Shown here: in pieces, positions 48,585 to 56,015 of the stretch | Position numbering within the stretch: position 1 is the stretch's first letter | Layout of the letters: every line of letters starts with the position of its first letter | Source of the DNA: a virus | Length of the DNA stretch: 57,135 bases | Virus record (IMG/VR): IMGVR_UViG_3300035180_004116 | Span: 1-57,135 of that record | Direction: 5' to 3' (one strand) | Notes under the pieces: model-generated | Databases searched by the model: none | Seen by the model: the letters and a program-made list of their open reading frames with translations, nothing else | Told to the model about the DNA's origin: nothing | Made by a program: the position numbers and the translations under genes

Positions 48585-50570
48585 ATGATTGAAGGAACAC
48601 TCGCCCGTGAATATGAAGCTGGCTTGGCATCGACCATCAGGGTCCTTGCCGAGAAGTACAACGTCACTGTCCAGTTCGTTGGGCAGGCGATGGAAGCCAA
48701 GACCAGCAGCAACAACGTCATCCTCCCCAAGCTGCCCGATGACACCATCATCAGTGCGGCCGATGGCGAGATCATCAGTGGCTTCGGTCTGCATGAGATG
48801 GGCCACCAGATCATGACGGACATGAAGTATGGCGAAGAGTGGTTCAAGAAGAATTCACAGCGCGCCCGCTACCTGGCCAACGCACTGGAAGATGTCCGGC
48901 TGGAACGGGCGATCACCGAGATCCTGCCCGGCACCAAGCAGAAGATCGAGGCCACCGTCAACAAGGTGGCCGAGCATACCCTGTCCCAGATCAGACCGGG
49001 CGATTTAAAGGATATCAACAAGATCGGTCCGATCGCGATCACCTGGATGGGCCGCAAACGTCTGGGCTATGAGAGCGAGTATCTCGATAAGTGTTTGGAT
49101 GCCCTGCCCAAGGACATCAAGGACAGGATCAATCCCTGGCTCGACAAGCTGTGGGATATACCGACGGGAGTAAAGGGACTGGCGACCGTCGATCAGGCTG
49201 TTGCCTATCAGGGCAGCCGCCGAGTCATGGAGATGGCCAGCGAGTTCGAGAAGGAGGAGAAGAAGGAGAACAAGGGCAAGGGCGGCGGTGCTCCGGCCCC
49301 AGGAAAAGGCGGTGCGCCGGGCGGTACTGGTGCTGGACCAGATGGCAAGGGCCTGCCCGAACAGACGCTAGAGCAAGAGATTCTGGACACCATGGACCGG
49401 GGCAAGGGTGACGATACGGAAGAGGGGCATGAGGTGATCGACCCCAACCTGTCCAGCACGGTTAACCAGCTTGTCAATAAGCTTACCAAGGGCGCCGTCA
49501 CCGGCATGGGCGCCTTCCATGGCTACCGTCCATTCACCACAGCCTGGGATACCTGGAATGATCGGCACATGACCAATCCGTGGGTGCCGGGCGGGTGCCT
49601 TGCCTTTAGGCGCATCAAGCACTCCGATGGCCAAGCCATGTACACAGACCTCTCAGGCAAGCTGCGGGGAACCATCTCGGTGATGCGCCGCAAGTTCGAG
49701 CGGTTGGTCGTCAGTCTAAACACGGCCGACTACGAGGGTGGCAAGCGCAATGGACGTCTGCATACACCACGTCTGAGCCGGGTGATGGTCGGTCATACGG
49801 ATGTGTTCAGGCACCGGGTCGAAGGCAAGCGCGTCAACACGGCGGCCACCCTGCTGGTGGATCTGAGCGGGTCGATGAATGGCGGGGTGCAGGACGACCA
49901 TGTTATTGGACTTCGGGTCAGCAAGGTGAAGATGGCGCAGCTTGCGGCCATCGCCTTGGCTGAGACGCTAGAGAATTGCGGCGTGGCGGTCGAGGTGTTG
50001 GGGTTCAATGCCACCGGTACTCATGACCCGTCGTGGTCGCAGGCAATAAACGCTGCCTGCGCGGCAGACGCCAACCTCCGCCTTAAGTTCGATCGGTTTG
50101 CACCGGTCGATATGCACATCTTCAAGGCGTTCGATGAGAGTGTAAGACAGGCGCAGACGGCGCTCGGCAATATTGCCAGGTGCGTTGATGGCAACAACCC
50201 GGACGGGGAGTCTATCCTGTATGCGGCTGACCGTCTGTTGAAGAGGGAGGAGCCGAAGAAGATCCTCATGGTCCTGAGCGATGGTCAGCCGGCTTACAAT
50301 CATGGCCACATGACCAACGTGCATCAGCACACAAGGGACTGTGTGCAGTGGTGCATCCAACAGAAGATCCACACGGTTGGCATCGGCATCATGAGCGATG
50401 CGGTGCAGCAATACTACCCGAAGTATGTGGTGCTCAAATCCATCTCCGAACTGCCTGGTCAGGTGATGGAGCAGATCAGCTCGCTGATCCTGGGTGACCG
50501 GGTGATCCTCGATAACTCCAAACTTCTTGCCAGCAATGTCCAGCAAGCCAAAGCGGCGCGGCCCGCCTAA
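48585..50570 (+). CDS. CobT-like vWA protein with N-terminal HExxH, 661 aa
   Basis: The C-terminal half is a von Willebrand A domain with MIDAS DLSGSMNG (Asp426, Ser428, Ser430), a later NPDGESILYAADRLL and MVLSDGQPAYN. The N-terminal part has GLHEMGHQIMTD (His70, Glu71, His74) and NALEDVRLE with Glu102/Asp103, the pattern of a putative zinc metallopeptidase before vWA. A charged linker (KEEKKENKGKGGGAPAPGKGG) joins them. Aerobic cobaltochelatase CobT has a related vWA end. The pair with the AAA+ gene is the standard MoxR/vWA arrangement. Its substrate is unknown. Confidence 0.82.
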   Translation: MIEGTLAREYEAGLASTIRVLAEKYNVTVQFVGQAMEAKTSSNNVILPKLPDDTIISAADGEIISGFGLHEMGHQIMTDMKYGEEWFKKNSQRARYLANALEDVRLERAITEILPGTKQKIEATVNKVAEHTLSQIRPGDLKDINKIGPIAITWMGRKRLGYESEYLDKCLDALPKDIKDRINPWLDKLWDIPTGVKGLATVDQAVAYQGSRRVMEMASEFEKEEKKENKGKGGGAPAPGKGGAPGGTGAGPDGKGLPEQTLEQEILDTMDRGKGDDTEEGHEVIDPNLSSTVNQLVNKLTKGAVTGMGAFHGYRPFTTAWDTWNDRHMTNPWVPGGCLAFRRIKHSDGQAMYTDLSGKLRGTISVMRRKFERLVVSLNTADYEGGKRNGRLHTPRLSRVMVGHTDVFRHRVEGKRVNTAATLLVDLSGSMNGGVQDDHVIGLRVSKVKMAQLAAIALAETLENCGVAVEVLGFNATGTHDPSWSQAINAACAADANLRLKFDRFAPVDMHIFKAFDESVRQAQTALGNIARCVDGNNPDGESILYAADRLLKREEPKKILMVLSDGQPAYNHGHMTNVHQHTRDCVQWCIQQKIHTVGIGIMSDAVQQYYPKYVVLKSISELPGQVMEQISSLILGDRVILDNSKLLASNVQQAKAARPA

Positions 50571-50727
50571 GGCTCGGATTCATCGGCGGTGGTTCAGCTT
50601 GGCGCCGGGACACAGCATGACCTTCTGGTCGCATGTGGCCACGGTCGCCAAGCGGGAACACGTCAGGCCGAATGATATCCGGGGCATCGCTGCCATCGTT
50701 GGACGATTGGCACATAAGATGCAGTAA
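50536..50727 (+). CDS. Small basic protein, 63 aa
   Basis: MSSKPKRRGPPKARIHRRW then an amphipathic part (FWSHVATVAKREHVRPND, IAAIVGRLAHKMQ). It overlaps the end of the vWA gene by 35 nt in another frame. No good ribosome-binding site at this ATG; a start at the later MTFWSH with GGGAC upstream is possible. Kept with moderate confidence. Confidence 0.45.
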   Translation: MSSKPKRRGPPKARIHRRWFSLAPGHSMTFWSHVATVAKREHVRPNDIRGIAAIVGRLAHKMQ

Positions 50728-50764
50728 CTACTTTGATAACGTCTGTTCAAACACGGAGAACATT

Positions 50765-51283
50765 ATGAGCAACGACACCAAGAAGCAGATCCAGGACCTG
50801 GCCAACAACGAACTGAAGAACCTCGGCCTCGGCAAGGAAGAACCGAAGCCAACCTACAGTGGCTACTCCACCTACAACTATGCGCGGAGCGGCACCGGCT
50901 ACGGCCGCAGCTATGGCCGGGGCGAAGATTACTTCGACCATCTGGACCGGCCGCGGCGCTTCGAGCCGATCAGCAAGGTCGAGCCGCTGACGACGCCGCG
51001 TCGCACCTACCTGAAGAGCGAGACAGAGGCACGGCTTGAAGGCTGGCGTGACCGGCAGCGCCCGAGTGGTGGCCACCTCATGATCACCAATGAGGAGTTC
51101 CAGGTCGTGCAAGAGGAACTGCACATGGCCATGGGCGATCTGTTGGAGCGGGCTGGCTTTACGTGGCGGACGCTCGGCAGCAATGGGCTGAAGGCTGCCA
51201 TCCGGCAGGCAATCGAGACGGCGTTCTTCGTCGAGCCACTGAGCGGCGAAATGTCAGACGTCGCGATTGAAGAGACGAAGTAA
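50765..51283 (+). CDS. Hypothetical protein, 172 aa
   Basis: N-terminal helix (KKQIQDLANNELKNLGLGK), a Tyr/Gly/Arg/Ser-rich segment (YSGYSTYNYARSGTGYGRS), then a folded-looking C-terminal half (NEEFQVVQEELHMAMGDLLERAGF). The Tyr/Gly/Arg-rich stretch resembles flexible nucleic-acid-binding tails. The start at 50765 has leader ACACGGAGAAC; the frame is open earlier but without a start signal. Unknown function. Confidence 0.7.
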   Translation: MSNDTKKQIQDLANNELKNLGLGKEEPKPTYSGYSTYNYARSGTGYGRSYGRGEDYFDHLDRPRRFEPISKVEPLTTPRRTYLKSETEARLEGWRDRQRPSGGHLMITNEEFQVVQEELHMAMGDLLERAGFTWRTLGSNGLKAAIRQAIETAFFVEPLSGEMSDVAIEETK

Positions 51284-51307
51284 CCACTAACCTCACGGAG
51301 ACCGACC

Positions 51308-51430
51308 ATGAAGATGACCAAGAAAGCAGCGAAGGCCCTGGAGGGGTCGATCGATAAGTGGCAGACGATTGTTAATGAAAGGGGGGCATCTAACTTCCTG
51401 AAGGCTCTGCGGCCGGAGGTGCGGTCATGA
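51308..51430 (+). CDS. 40-residue basic peptide
   Basis: MKMTKKAAKALEGSIDKWQ, then IVNERGASNFLKALRPEVRS. Leader TCACGGAGACC precedes the ATG and the stop overlaps the next start as ATGA, so it is a good small gene although short. Unknown function. Confidence 0.6.
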   Translation: MKMTKKAAKALEGSIDKWQTIVNERGASNFLKALRPEVRS

Positions 51431-51804
51431 GCGAGGAGATGAAGTTCAAGACCGGGTCGTTCTATGTGACGAGCAGCCTGATCGAGGCGGTCCAGCCGGC
51501 GGCGGACGATACGGCGGAGGTGAATGATCTTAAGCATGAGATCGGGGAATGGGTCGCCGACTGCATGAAGCGGCATGTCACGGGCGATTGGGGTGACGCC
51601 AGTGACAATGACAAGGCGGCGAACGATGCGGCTTTGGTGGATGGTGGGCGCATCCTGTCGAGCTATAGGGCGCCGGAGAAAGCTGCCGCGTTCTTCGAGG
51701 GCAAGGGCTGCGACACCAGCATCTGGATCGTGACCGAGGCGGCATCGATTGATGGTGAAGAGGACGGCCGGGTCACCACCATCCTTTTCCCGTCTGACTA
51801 TTGA
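51427..51804 (+). CDS. Plasmid/ICE-type conserved protein, 125 aa
   Basis: Shows a pattern I associate with a family common on plasmids and integrative elements: CMKRHVTGDWGD, AANDAALVDGGRILSSY, IWIVTEAAS, VTTILFPSDY. Biochemical function is not known to me. It is coupled to the preceding peptide gene by ATGA. Its presence fits an accessory arm that exchanges genes with plasmids. Confidence 0.7.
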   Translation: MSEEMKFKTGSFYVTSSLIEAVQPAADDTAEVNDLKHEIGEWVADCMKRHVTGDWGDASDNDKAANDAALVDGGRILSSYRAPEKAAAFFEGKGCDTSIWIVTEAASIDGEEDGRVTTILFPSDY

Positions 51805-51816
51805 GGGGAAATCAGC

Positions 51817-52005
51817 ATGTTCAAGATCTTCCGTCTGGCTCACAAGCACAACACCGTCATGACGTTCGAGACGAATGGGGCGAGCCAGGAATTCCGGCTG
51901 AGGGATGAGAAGTCGTGGCTCTTCTTCTTATTCGGACGGTGTTGGTACATCAACGTTGGCAGGCCGTACCGGGTGTGGGGAGGCGGCGATGCAGCAGGCG
52001 TTTGA
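51817..52005 (+). CDS. Hypothetical protein, 62 aa
   Basis: Short, basic and aromatic-rich (SWLFFLFGRCWYINVGRPYRVWGGG). GAGGGGAAATC precedes the ATG. The hydrophobic stretch at 34-41 is too short for a standard membrane helix. It overlaps the next gene by 17 nt. Confidence 0.55.
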   Translation: MFKIFRLAHKHNTVMTFETNGASQEFRLRDEKSWLFFLFGRCWYINVGRPYRVWGGGDAAGV

Positions 52006-52330
52006 AGCCTTTGATCGGAGCCACCCCGAAGTCTACGAGGCGATCAAGCGGTACGCCTTTCAGGCTGTGGCGGCTGGGCGCAAGAGGATCGGCATCGCGC
52101 TGATCTTCGAGCGCATCAGGTGGTATCACACCATCGAGCTGAGCGATGGCGACTTCAAGCTCAACAACAACTTCCGGGCGTTCTATGCGCGGAAGTTTGC
52201 CAAGGAGTTCCCGCAACATGCGGGACTCTTCAGCATGCGGAGCAGCGAGGCTGATGCGCCGCAGGCGGGGCGGCTTGCGGATGCCGGGTTGGCCACGTTC
52301 ATTCGGGACATGGAGAGGAGGGCGTCATGA
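51989..52330 (+). CDS. Hypothetical protein, 113 aa
   Basis: MQQAFEAFDRSHPEVYEAIKRYAF, then AAGRKRIGIALIFERIRWY and NNNFRAFYARKFAKEFPQHAGLF. GGGGAGG precedes the ATG. HPEVYEAIKRYAFQ and IALIFERIRWYH resemble a helical domain seen in several phage proteins of unknown role. Coupled to the next gene by ATGA. Confidence 0.68.
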   Translation: MQQAFEAFDRSHPEVYEAIKRYAFQAVAAGRKRIGIALIFERIRWYHTIELSDGDFKLNNNFRAFYARKFAKEFPQHAGLFSMRSSEADAPQAGRLADAGLATFIRDMERRAS

Positions 52331-52485
52331 GCAAGAGCGCACTGATCTTCATTATCTCCGTGATCTGGGTAATCCACCAGAACAAATACTTTGGATGGAA
52401 CCTTGAGCCGAAGTCAGACGCCGAGCTGCTGGCGGATGGCATCAGCTTCCTGATGGTGGCTCTGTCGTTTCTTGCAGGGGAGTGA
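52327..52485 (+). CDS. Small membrane protein, 52 aa
   Basis: Two hydrophobic stretches: ALIFIISVIWVI at residues 5-16 and ISFLMVALSFLA at the C-terminus, with a polar loop (NKYFGWNLEPKSDAE). Starts at an ATGA overlap. First of a run of small membrane proteins. Confidence 0.6.
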   Translation: MSKSALIFIISVIWVIHQNKYFGWNLEPKSDAELLADGISFLMVALSFLAGE

Positions 52486-52492
52486 CCAACCA

Positions 52493-52810
52493 ATGGAACG
52501 CACTGACGAGAACTATAGCGGGCTGACGAATTGGCGCCTCGTTCACGACCTCATACATGCGTGTCTGGCCACCAGCTACGGGGCGCCTAACGCCCCTGAG
52601 TTGGTGGAAGCGGCGCTGGCGCAAGTCGATGAGGCGCATGCGTTGCGCGACAAGTACAAGCCGCAGGTGTTGCAGGTCATCGAACTCTGCATGGACGATG
52701 ACAGTGACGTCGAGGACGAAGGCTTCTACCCACTGATCAGTGAAAGCGAAGACTCCGGTGTCTGGATCAGCGTGAGTAAGTGGGTGCCGATGGATGAGGG
52801 GGATGAGTGA
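52493..52810 (+). CDS. Acidic protein, 105 aa
   Basis: Start MERTDENYSGLTNWRL with GGAG upstream. Helical middle (HDLIHACLATSYGAPNAPELVEAALAQVDEAH split by polar residues) and a very acidic C-terminal third (CMDDDSDVEDEGFY, SESEDSG). Net charge is strongly negative, which could mimic DNA; no family is recognised. Its stop overlaps the next start as TGATG. Confidence 0.66.
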   Translation: MERTDENYSGLTNWRLVHDLIHACLATSYGAPNAPELVEAALAQVDEAHALRDKYKPQVLQVIELCMDDDSDVEDEGFYPLISESEDSGVWISVSKWVPMDEGDE

Positions 52811-52962
52811 TGCACGACTTCATGATGCTGGGCGGGTCGCTGATGTTGGGCGCGCTGATGTTGGGTGTGCTGATCTGGTGGATTGCTTGGTCAGACCAGA
52901 AGGATTGCGAGAGGATTGAACGGTACAGACAGAGCCACCCCGAAGATGAGGAGAGTGTGTGA
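52810..52962 (+). CDS. Small membrane protein, 50 aa
   Basis: One hydrophobic helix (SLMLGALMLGVLIWWIAW, residues about 10-27) then a charged cytoplasmic-type tail (DQKDCERIERYRQSHPEDEE). GAGGGGGATGAG precedes the ATG. TGATG overlaps on both sides. Confidence 0.6.
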   Translation: MHDFMMLGGSLMLGALMLGVLIWWIAWSDQKDCERIERYRQSHPEDEESV

Positions 52963-53015
52963 TGGATGTGAGGCTGCATGACTTCGATGCGGAGAAGAAA
53001 GGAGTGGTGTCATGA
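52962..53015 (+). CDS. Possible 17-residue peptide
   Basis: MDVRLHDFDAEKKGVVS, bridged by TGATG to the previous gene and ATGA to the next, with GAGGAGAG before its ATG. Strong translation signals but no homology information, so it may be a coupling ORF only. Confidence 0.35.
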   Translation: MDVRLHDFDAEKKGVVS

Positions 53016-53245
53016 GCAAGTTCTGGGAGCGGAGTTGGATTGCGTGTGCCGTAGTGCATGCCTGCGCATGCGTCTTCGGTATTGTTGGTAATTATCTGGG
53101 CATTTGTTTTGTCAGCGCCATCTTCTTTGTGTGCAGCATCATCGCCTACTTCGATTCGAAGAATTATCGCATCGAGCTGGCGAAGTTGGACGCAAACGTT
53201 AAAGAGCTTGTAGCGGCAGCAGAGGGACATGGCCATGGGGAATGA
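53012..53245 (+). CDS. Two-helix membrane protein, 77 aa
   Basis: Hydrophobic segments WIACAVVHACACVFGIV (residues about 9-25) and GICFVSAIFFVCSIIAYF (30-47), Cys-rich, then a cytoplasmic-type helix (DSKNYRIELAKLDANVKELV). AAAGGAG precedes the ATG. Candidate superinfection-exclusion or membrane-signalling protein; inference only. Confidence 0.62.
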   Translation: MSKFWERSWIACAVVHACACVFGIVGNYLGICFVSAIFFVCSIIAYFDSKNYRIELAKLDANVKELVAAAEGHGHGE

Positions 53246-53693
53246 TGGGGTGCGCGATGAAGAGGTCGAGGGCCGCAGGCCAGTCGACTTGCCGATGGGC
53301 CGGTATCGGACGGTGCTGTTCAACTACTACTTCGAGCAATTGAGGGGCGAGGATGATCGGATGGTGAAGGCGGCGGAGCGTGTCGCTGAAGTTGTGAAGA
53401 GCGTCAAGGTCGGGAAAGTTGGTGAGCCGTTGATGTCTGACGCTGAGAAGTTGGCCAAGGCGGAGAGGGCAATCGAGTCGCTGAGTTTGGTGGCGGCTAT
53501 CCTGATGTCGACGATCAATTGGTACATTAAGGGGAAGGAGTATCCAGAGGAAGACGATAAGATTTCATTAGACATTTATCAGCGAAACGGCGGTACGCTT
53601 TTCTATAGTGGCATCAGGGTAGGTCAAATCCTTGATGATGCTGGTTTGGCTCTCATCGAGCATGCGGGATATCCAGTGGAGGCATTCGAATGA
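53235..53693 (+). CDS. Hypothetical protein, 152 aa
   Basis: MGNDGVRDEEVEGRRPVDL, then a family-like core: RYRTVLFNYYFEQLRGEDDRMVKAA and EKLAKAERAIESLSLVAAIL. I chose the ATG at 53235, 8 nt after GAGGG; the ATG at 53229 is only 2 nt away. Mixed helical, no membrane segment. It overlaps the membrane-protein gene by 11 nt. Confidence 0.65.
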   Translation: MGNDGVRDEEVEGRRPVDLPMGRYRTVLFNYYFEQLRGEDDRMVKAAERVAEVVKSVKVGKVGEPLMSDAEKLAKAERAIESLSLVAAILMSTINWYIKGKEYPEEDDKISLDIYQRNGGTLFYSGIRVGQILDDAGLALIEHAGYPVEAFE

Positions 53694-54022
53694 TCCCCGA
53701 TAAAGTGAAGGAGGTGGTCGAGCGTCTGAGAGCAGAGGCCGACCGCGAGAAGGTAGAACTCAAGTCTAGGGTCGCTGTCCTGGAGGAGATGGTGTCGGCC
53801 CTGATGGGTGGATTGAACATGATGCGGTCGTTGACCCAGGCGTATGTCGATACGGCGAAGATCGATACGGATAAGTCGGTCTTCGAGGCCACGGTGTCGG
53901 CGCCCGATGGGAGTGTCAGTAAGAAGCAGATCACGCTGACGGAAGTCCTGAAGAGGGCCGACATCTTGTTGATGATGAGGGACACGGAGAACGAAGAAGA
54001 AGCGGCGGAGGTGCGGCCATGA
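53690..54022 (+). CDS. Coiled-coil protein, 110 aa
   Basis: N-terminal coiled coil (KEVVERLRAEADREKVELKSR, AVLEEMVSALMGG), then an extended stretch and an acidic tail (RDTENEEEAAEVRP). GGAGG precedes the ATGA junction. Unknown function. Confidence 0.65.
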   Translation: MIPDKVKEVVERLRAEADREKVELKSRVAVLEEMVSALMGGLNMMRSLTQAYVDTAKIDTDKSVFEATVSAPDGSVSKKQITLTEVLKRADILLMMRDTENEEEAAEVRP

Positions 54023-54117
54023 AGATCGGCGCAAGCATAAATATCATGTGGCTGTGTCCGCATTGTCGGCGATATGCGCAGACGCAGGTGGACCTGGAGA
54101 ATTGGAGGGTGGGATGA
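54019..54117 (+). CDS. 32-residue peptide with CPHC motif
   Basis: MKIGASINIMWLCPHCRRYAQ followed by TQVDLENWRVG. One CxxC knuckle, as in a half zinc ribbon. ATGA overlaps on both sides place it firmly in the translated chain. Confidence 0.5.
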   Translation: MKIGASINIMWLCPHCRRYAQTQVDLENWRVG

Positions 54118-54455
54118 GTGATGATCGGGATGACACAGAAGTCGAGCGGCTGCGCAACGTCTGTGCGGAGGCGTATCAGTTGGCGGGTACGTTAGGTGGT
54201 TCGGTAGAGGCGATGGATAATCTCGCGGCTGCGGCGGCAGGGGAGCCGTTGCCGCATGAGAGCTTTCTTCCGGTTGGGATGGCGGTGCCGAAGGGGCAGA
54301 GCATCGAGAGGGGCACGGAGCTGTATCGGCGTCAGTTCGGACCGACGACGGAGATCGTGCTTGTGATGGCAGCGGTCGGTATAGTTTTGTCGACAGTTCT
54401 GTTGATCGGCGGTAGTGGCTGGTTGATTTGGTATCTGTGGCATTATCTGAGTTAG
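54114..54455 (+). CDS. C-terminally anchored membrane protein, 113 aa
   Basis: Soluble acidic N-terminal 70 residues, then a long hydrophobic C-terminus (IVLVMAAVGIVLSTVLLIGG and GWLIWYLWHYL), so tail-anchored or with two helices. The real start is MSDDRDDTEVE at 54114 with GGAGGGTGGG upstream. It is the last gene of the membrane-protein chain. Confidence 0.65.
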   Translation: MSDDRDDTEVERLRNVCAEAYQLAGTLGGSVEAMDNLAAAAAGEPLPHESFLPVGMAVPKGQSIERGTELYRRQFGPTTEIVLVMAAVGIVLSTVLLIGGSGWLIWYLWHYLS

Positions 54456-54528
54456 ATGGACCACAAGTGCCATGCACCATGGGTGCGACCGATGCGAAAG
54501 AGGGATTGTGAAACATGGAGACTGACCA

Positions 54529-55017
54529 ATGACCAAGGTGACGATTGAGTTTGATCCGGCCAAGCTGAAAGTTCGATGAGATGCGGAAGGTGGCGGAGAT
54601 TATGACGGGGCTTGAAGAGGTGGCGAAGGGTGGCCTCTTCAAGATGGTGGTGGATGAGACCCGCCTGTTGGCAAGGTCGGGCCTTCGAAGAAGTTGAAGA
54701 GGGCCATTGGGCATGCGGCCAAGGCGAGGGAGCGGCGCCGGTTGGGGATGCCGGAGTTCAAGATGGAGCGGGCCACCAATGTGAGGGAGGCGGAGGCGAT
54801 GATGACGCCGCCGATGCGGGCGGTGTGGGATGTCATCAAGGAGTATGGCGATTGGATTTTGGGGAAGGAGATTGGGGAACTGGTGAGCGATCGGTATCCG
54901 CATTTCCAGTCGTGTATCAAGGCGCTGGAGCGGACGGGGATGATCGTGAGCGAACAGCAGTTGGCCGATGGGTGGCGCAGGGTCAAACGGTATCGGGTGA
55001 ATGATGGACGAGATTAG
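54529..55017 (+). pseudogene. Gene split by two single-base frameshifts
   Basis: Three pieces in frames 1, 2 and 1 read as one protein. MTKVTIEFDPAKLK continues as FDEMRKVAEIMTGLEEV if one A of the AAA at 54568-54570 is removed. This continues as DEDPPVGKVGPSKKLKRAIG if one G is added at about 54658. The last 107 codons from 54694 are intact and contain RDVIKEYG-like charged helices and ERTGMIVSEQQLADGWRRVKRY, possibly a winged helix. The start has leader ACATGGAGACT. Either the gene is decaying or the sequence has two indel errors. Confidence 0.6.
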
Positions 55018-55228
55018 GGTCAGGGCAGGGGATGCCGTGCTGATCTTGCATCAGGATCAGACGTATGAGGTGCATGTGCCGGTCAATCACAGGGATATGG
55101 CAGTGAACTGGGCGGGGCTGTTGGCCTTGGGGTTGGGGAAGTGTTTGGAGAATTCTGACTGGACGGACAAAGTTGTCAGGAAAATACACCGGGAGTTGGT
55201 GATAAAGGGAGCAGAGCCGGACGTCTGA
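55001..55228 (+). CDS. Hypothetical protein, 75 aa
   Basis: MMDEIRVRAGDAVLILHQDQTYEVHVPVN then GLLALGLGKCLEN and a basic tail. A small mixed alpha/beta protein. The start overlaps the preceding reading frame by 17 nt; the second ATG at 55004 is equally possible. No family is recognised. Confidence 0.6.
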   Translation: MMDEIRVRAGDAVLILHQDQTYEVHVPVNHRDMAVNWAGLLALGLGKCLENSDWTDKVVRKIHRELVIKGAEPDV

Positions 55229-55282
55229 TTCGGGAGGGAGTGTGTAACGGAATGTGTCTGAGGGGAGCGAAGCAGAGTAAGG

Positions 55283-55308
55283 AAAAGGAGGGACGAATCC
55301 CTCCTTTT
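55283..55308 (+). terminator. Intrinsic terminator, probably bidirectional
   Basis: AAAA, GGAGGGA, loop CGAA, TCCCTCC, TTTT. It ends the accessory chain and precedes the next leader CACGGAGACC. The gap 55229-55327 holds nothing else. Confidence 0.85.
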
Positions 55309-55327
55309 CACACGGAGACCAACACCA

Positions 55328-55488
55328 ATGGCAACAATTTGAAGCAGTTGGTGAAGGAATATCCACCACCGACCAAAGTGGTGGATGGAGTAAATCTTAA
55401 AATACTTGCGGGGGTTGGGGAAGAGTATCATATTGGTGGCAACCCAGACAACTTTGGGCCAACAACGATACGGATACGGTCACAATGA
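55328..55488 (+). pseudogene. Probable frameshifted small gene
   Basis: The ATG at 55328 has the full leader ACACGGAGACC but reads only MATI before a stop. Adding one T to the TTT at 55338-55340 joins it to an open frame LKQLVKEYPPPTKVVDG, ending GPTTIRIRSQ and overlapping the LuxR-like gene by ATGA. The restored protein would have about 53 residues. A shortened homopolymer in life or in sequencing would explain it. Confidence 0.5.
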
Positions 55489-56015
55489 AAAAACCGACAG
55501 GTAAGGGCCGGTCAGGCCCCAATGGCGACAAGCCTGAAGTCAGCGACAAAGAGAGGATAGCGTACTTAGAGGGACGTCTAAGTGCGCTTGAGAGCTTTGT
55601 GCAGGCGGGATTGATTGGGGGTCAGACGCAGCAGAGAACACAGGGATCTGCGGTCGGATTGTCGAGCGATGTCGTTAGGCTGCATGAGCAGATTTTGGAT
55701 GGGGCGTTTGGTCGGATGACGATCAAGCAGCATGCTGCTTATCAATTGGTCATGGCGGGAAAGAGCAATAGAGAAATTGCGGACGTGCTGCATGTGAGTG
55801 AGAGCACGGCGAAGACCTATGTGTACAGGTTGATGAAGCACTTTGAAGTGAACAATAGAGCGCAGCTCATGTTGAAGACGAAGTCGCATTGGGATGCACT
55901 GGATGCTGGCAAGTATCAGAGCATTGCGGGACTGAGGAAGGACTGGGCAAATTCGATTAGGGAGGATGAGCCGGTGCTGGGGATGTTGCGGAGCAGGAGA
56001 GGTGACGATGAGTGA
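55485..56015 (+). CDS. LuxR-type (GerE) HTH regulator, 176 aa
   Basis: Residues about 82-135 form a LuxR C-terminal HTH: LTI-like MTIKQHAAYQLVMAGKSN, REIADVLHVSESTAKTYVYR, LMKHFEVNNRAQLM. The N-terminal 40 residues are a coiled coil (ERIAYLEGRLSALESFVQ), with no autoinducer-binding or receiver domain. It sits next to the integrase and overlaps it by 8 nt, so it may control integration or right-arm genes. Starts at an ATGA overlap. Confidence 0.82.
   Translation: MKKPTGKGRSGPNGDKPEVSDKERIAYLEGRLSALESFVQAGLIGGQTQQRTQGSAVGLSSDVVRLHEQILDGAFGRMTIKQHAAYQLVMAGKSNREIADVLHVSESTAKTYVYRLMKHFEVNNRAQLMLKTKSHWDALDAGKYQSIAGLRKDWANSIREDEPVLGMLRSRRGDDE

Noticed and set aside
46688-50570. A cobalamin (B12) biosynthesis role for the CobS/CobT-like pair
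   Set aside because: No CobN or other cobalamin gene is present and both proteins have large extra domains.
53653-54903. 416-codon minus-strand frame
   Set aside because: Opposite a coupled series of plus genes; Ser/Pro/His-rich shadow without ribosome-binding site.
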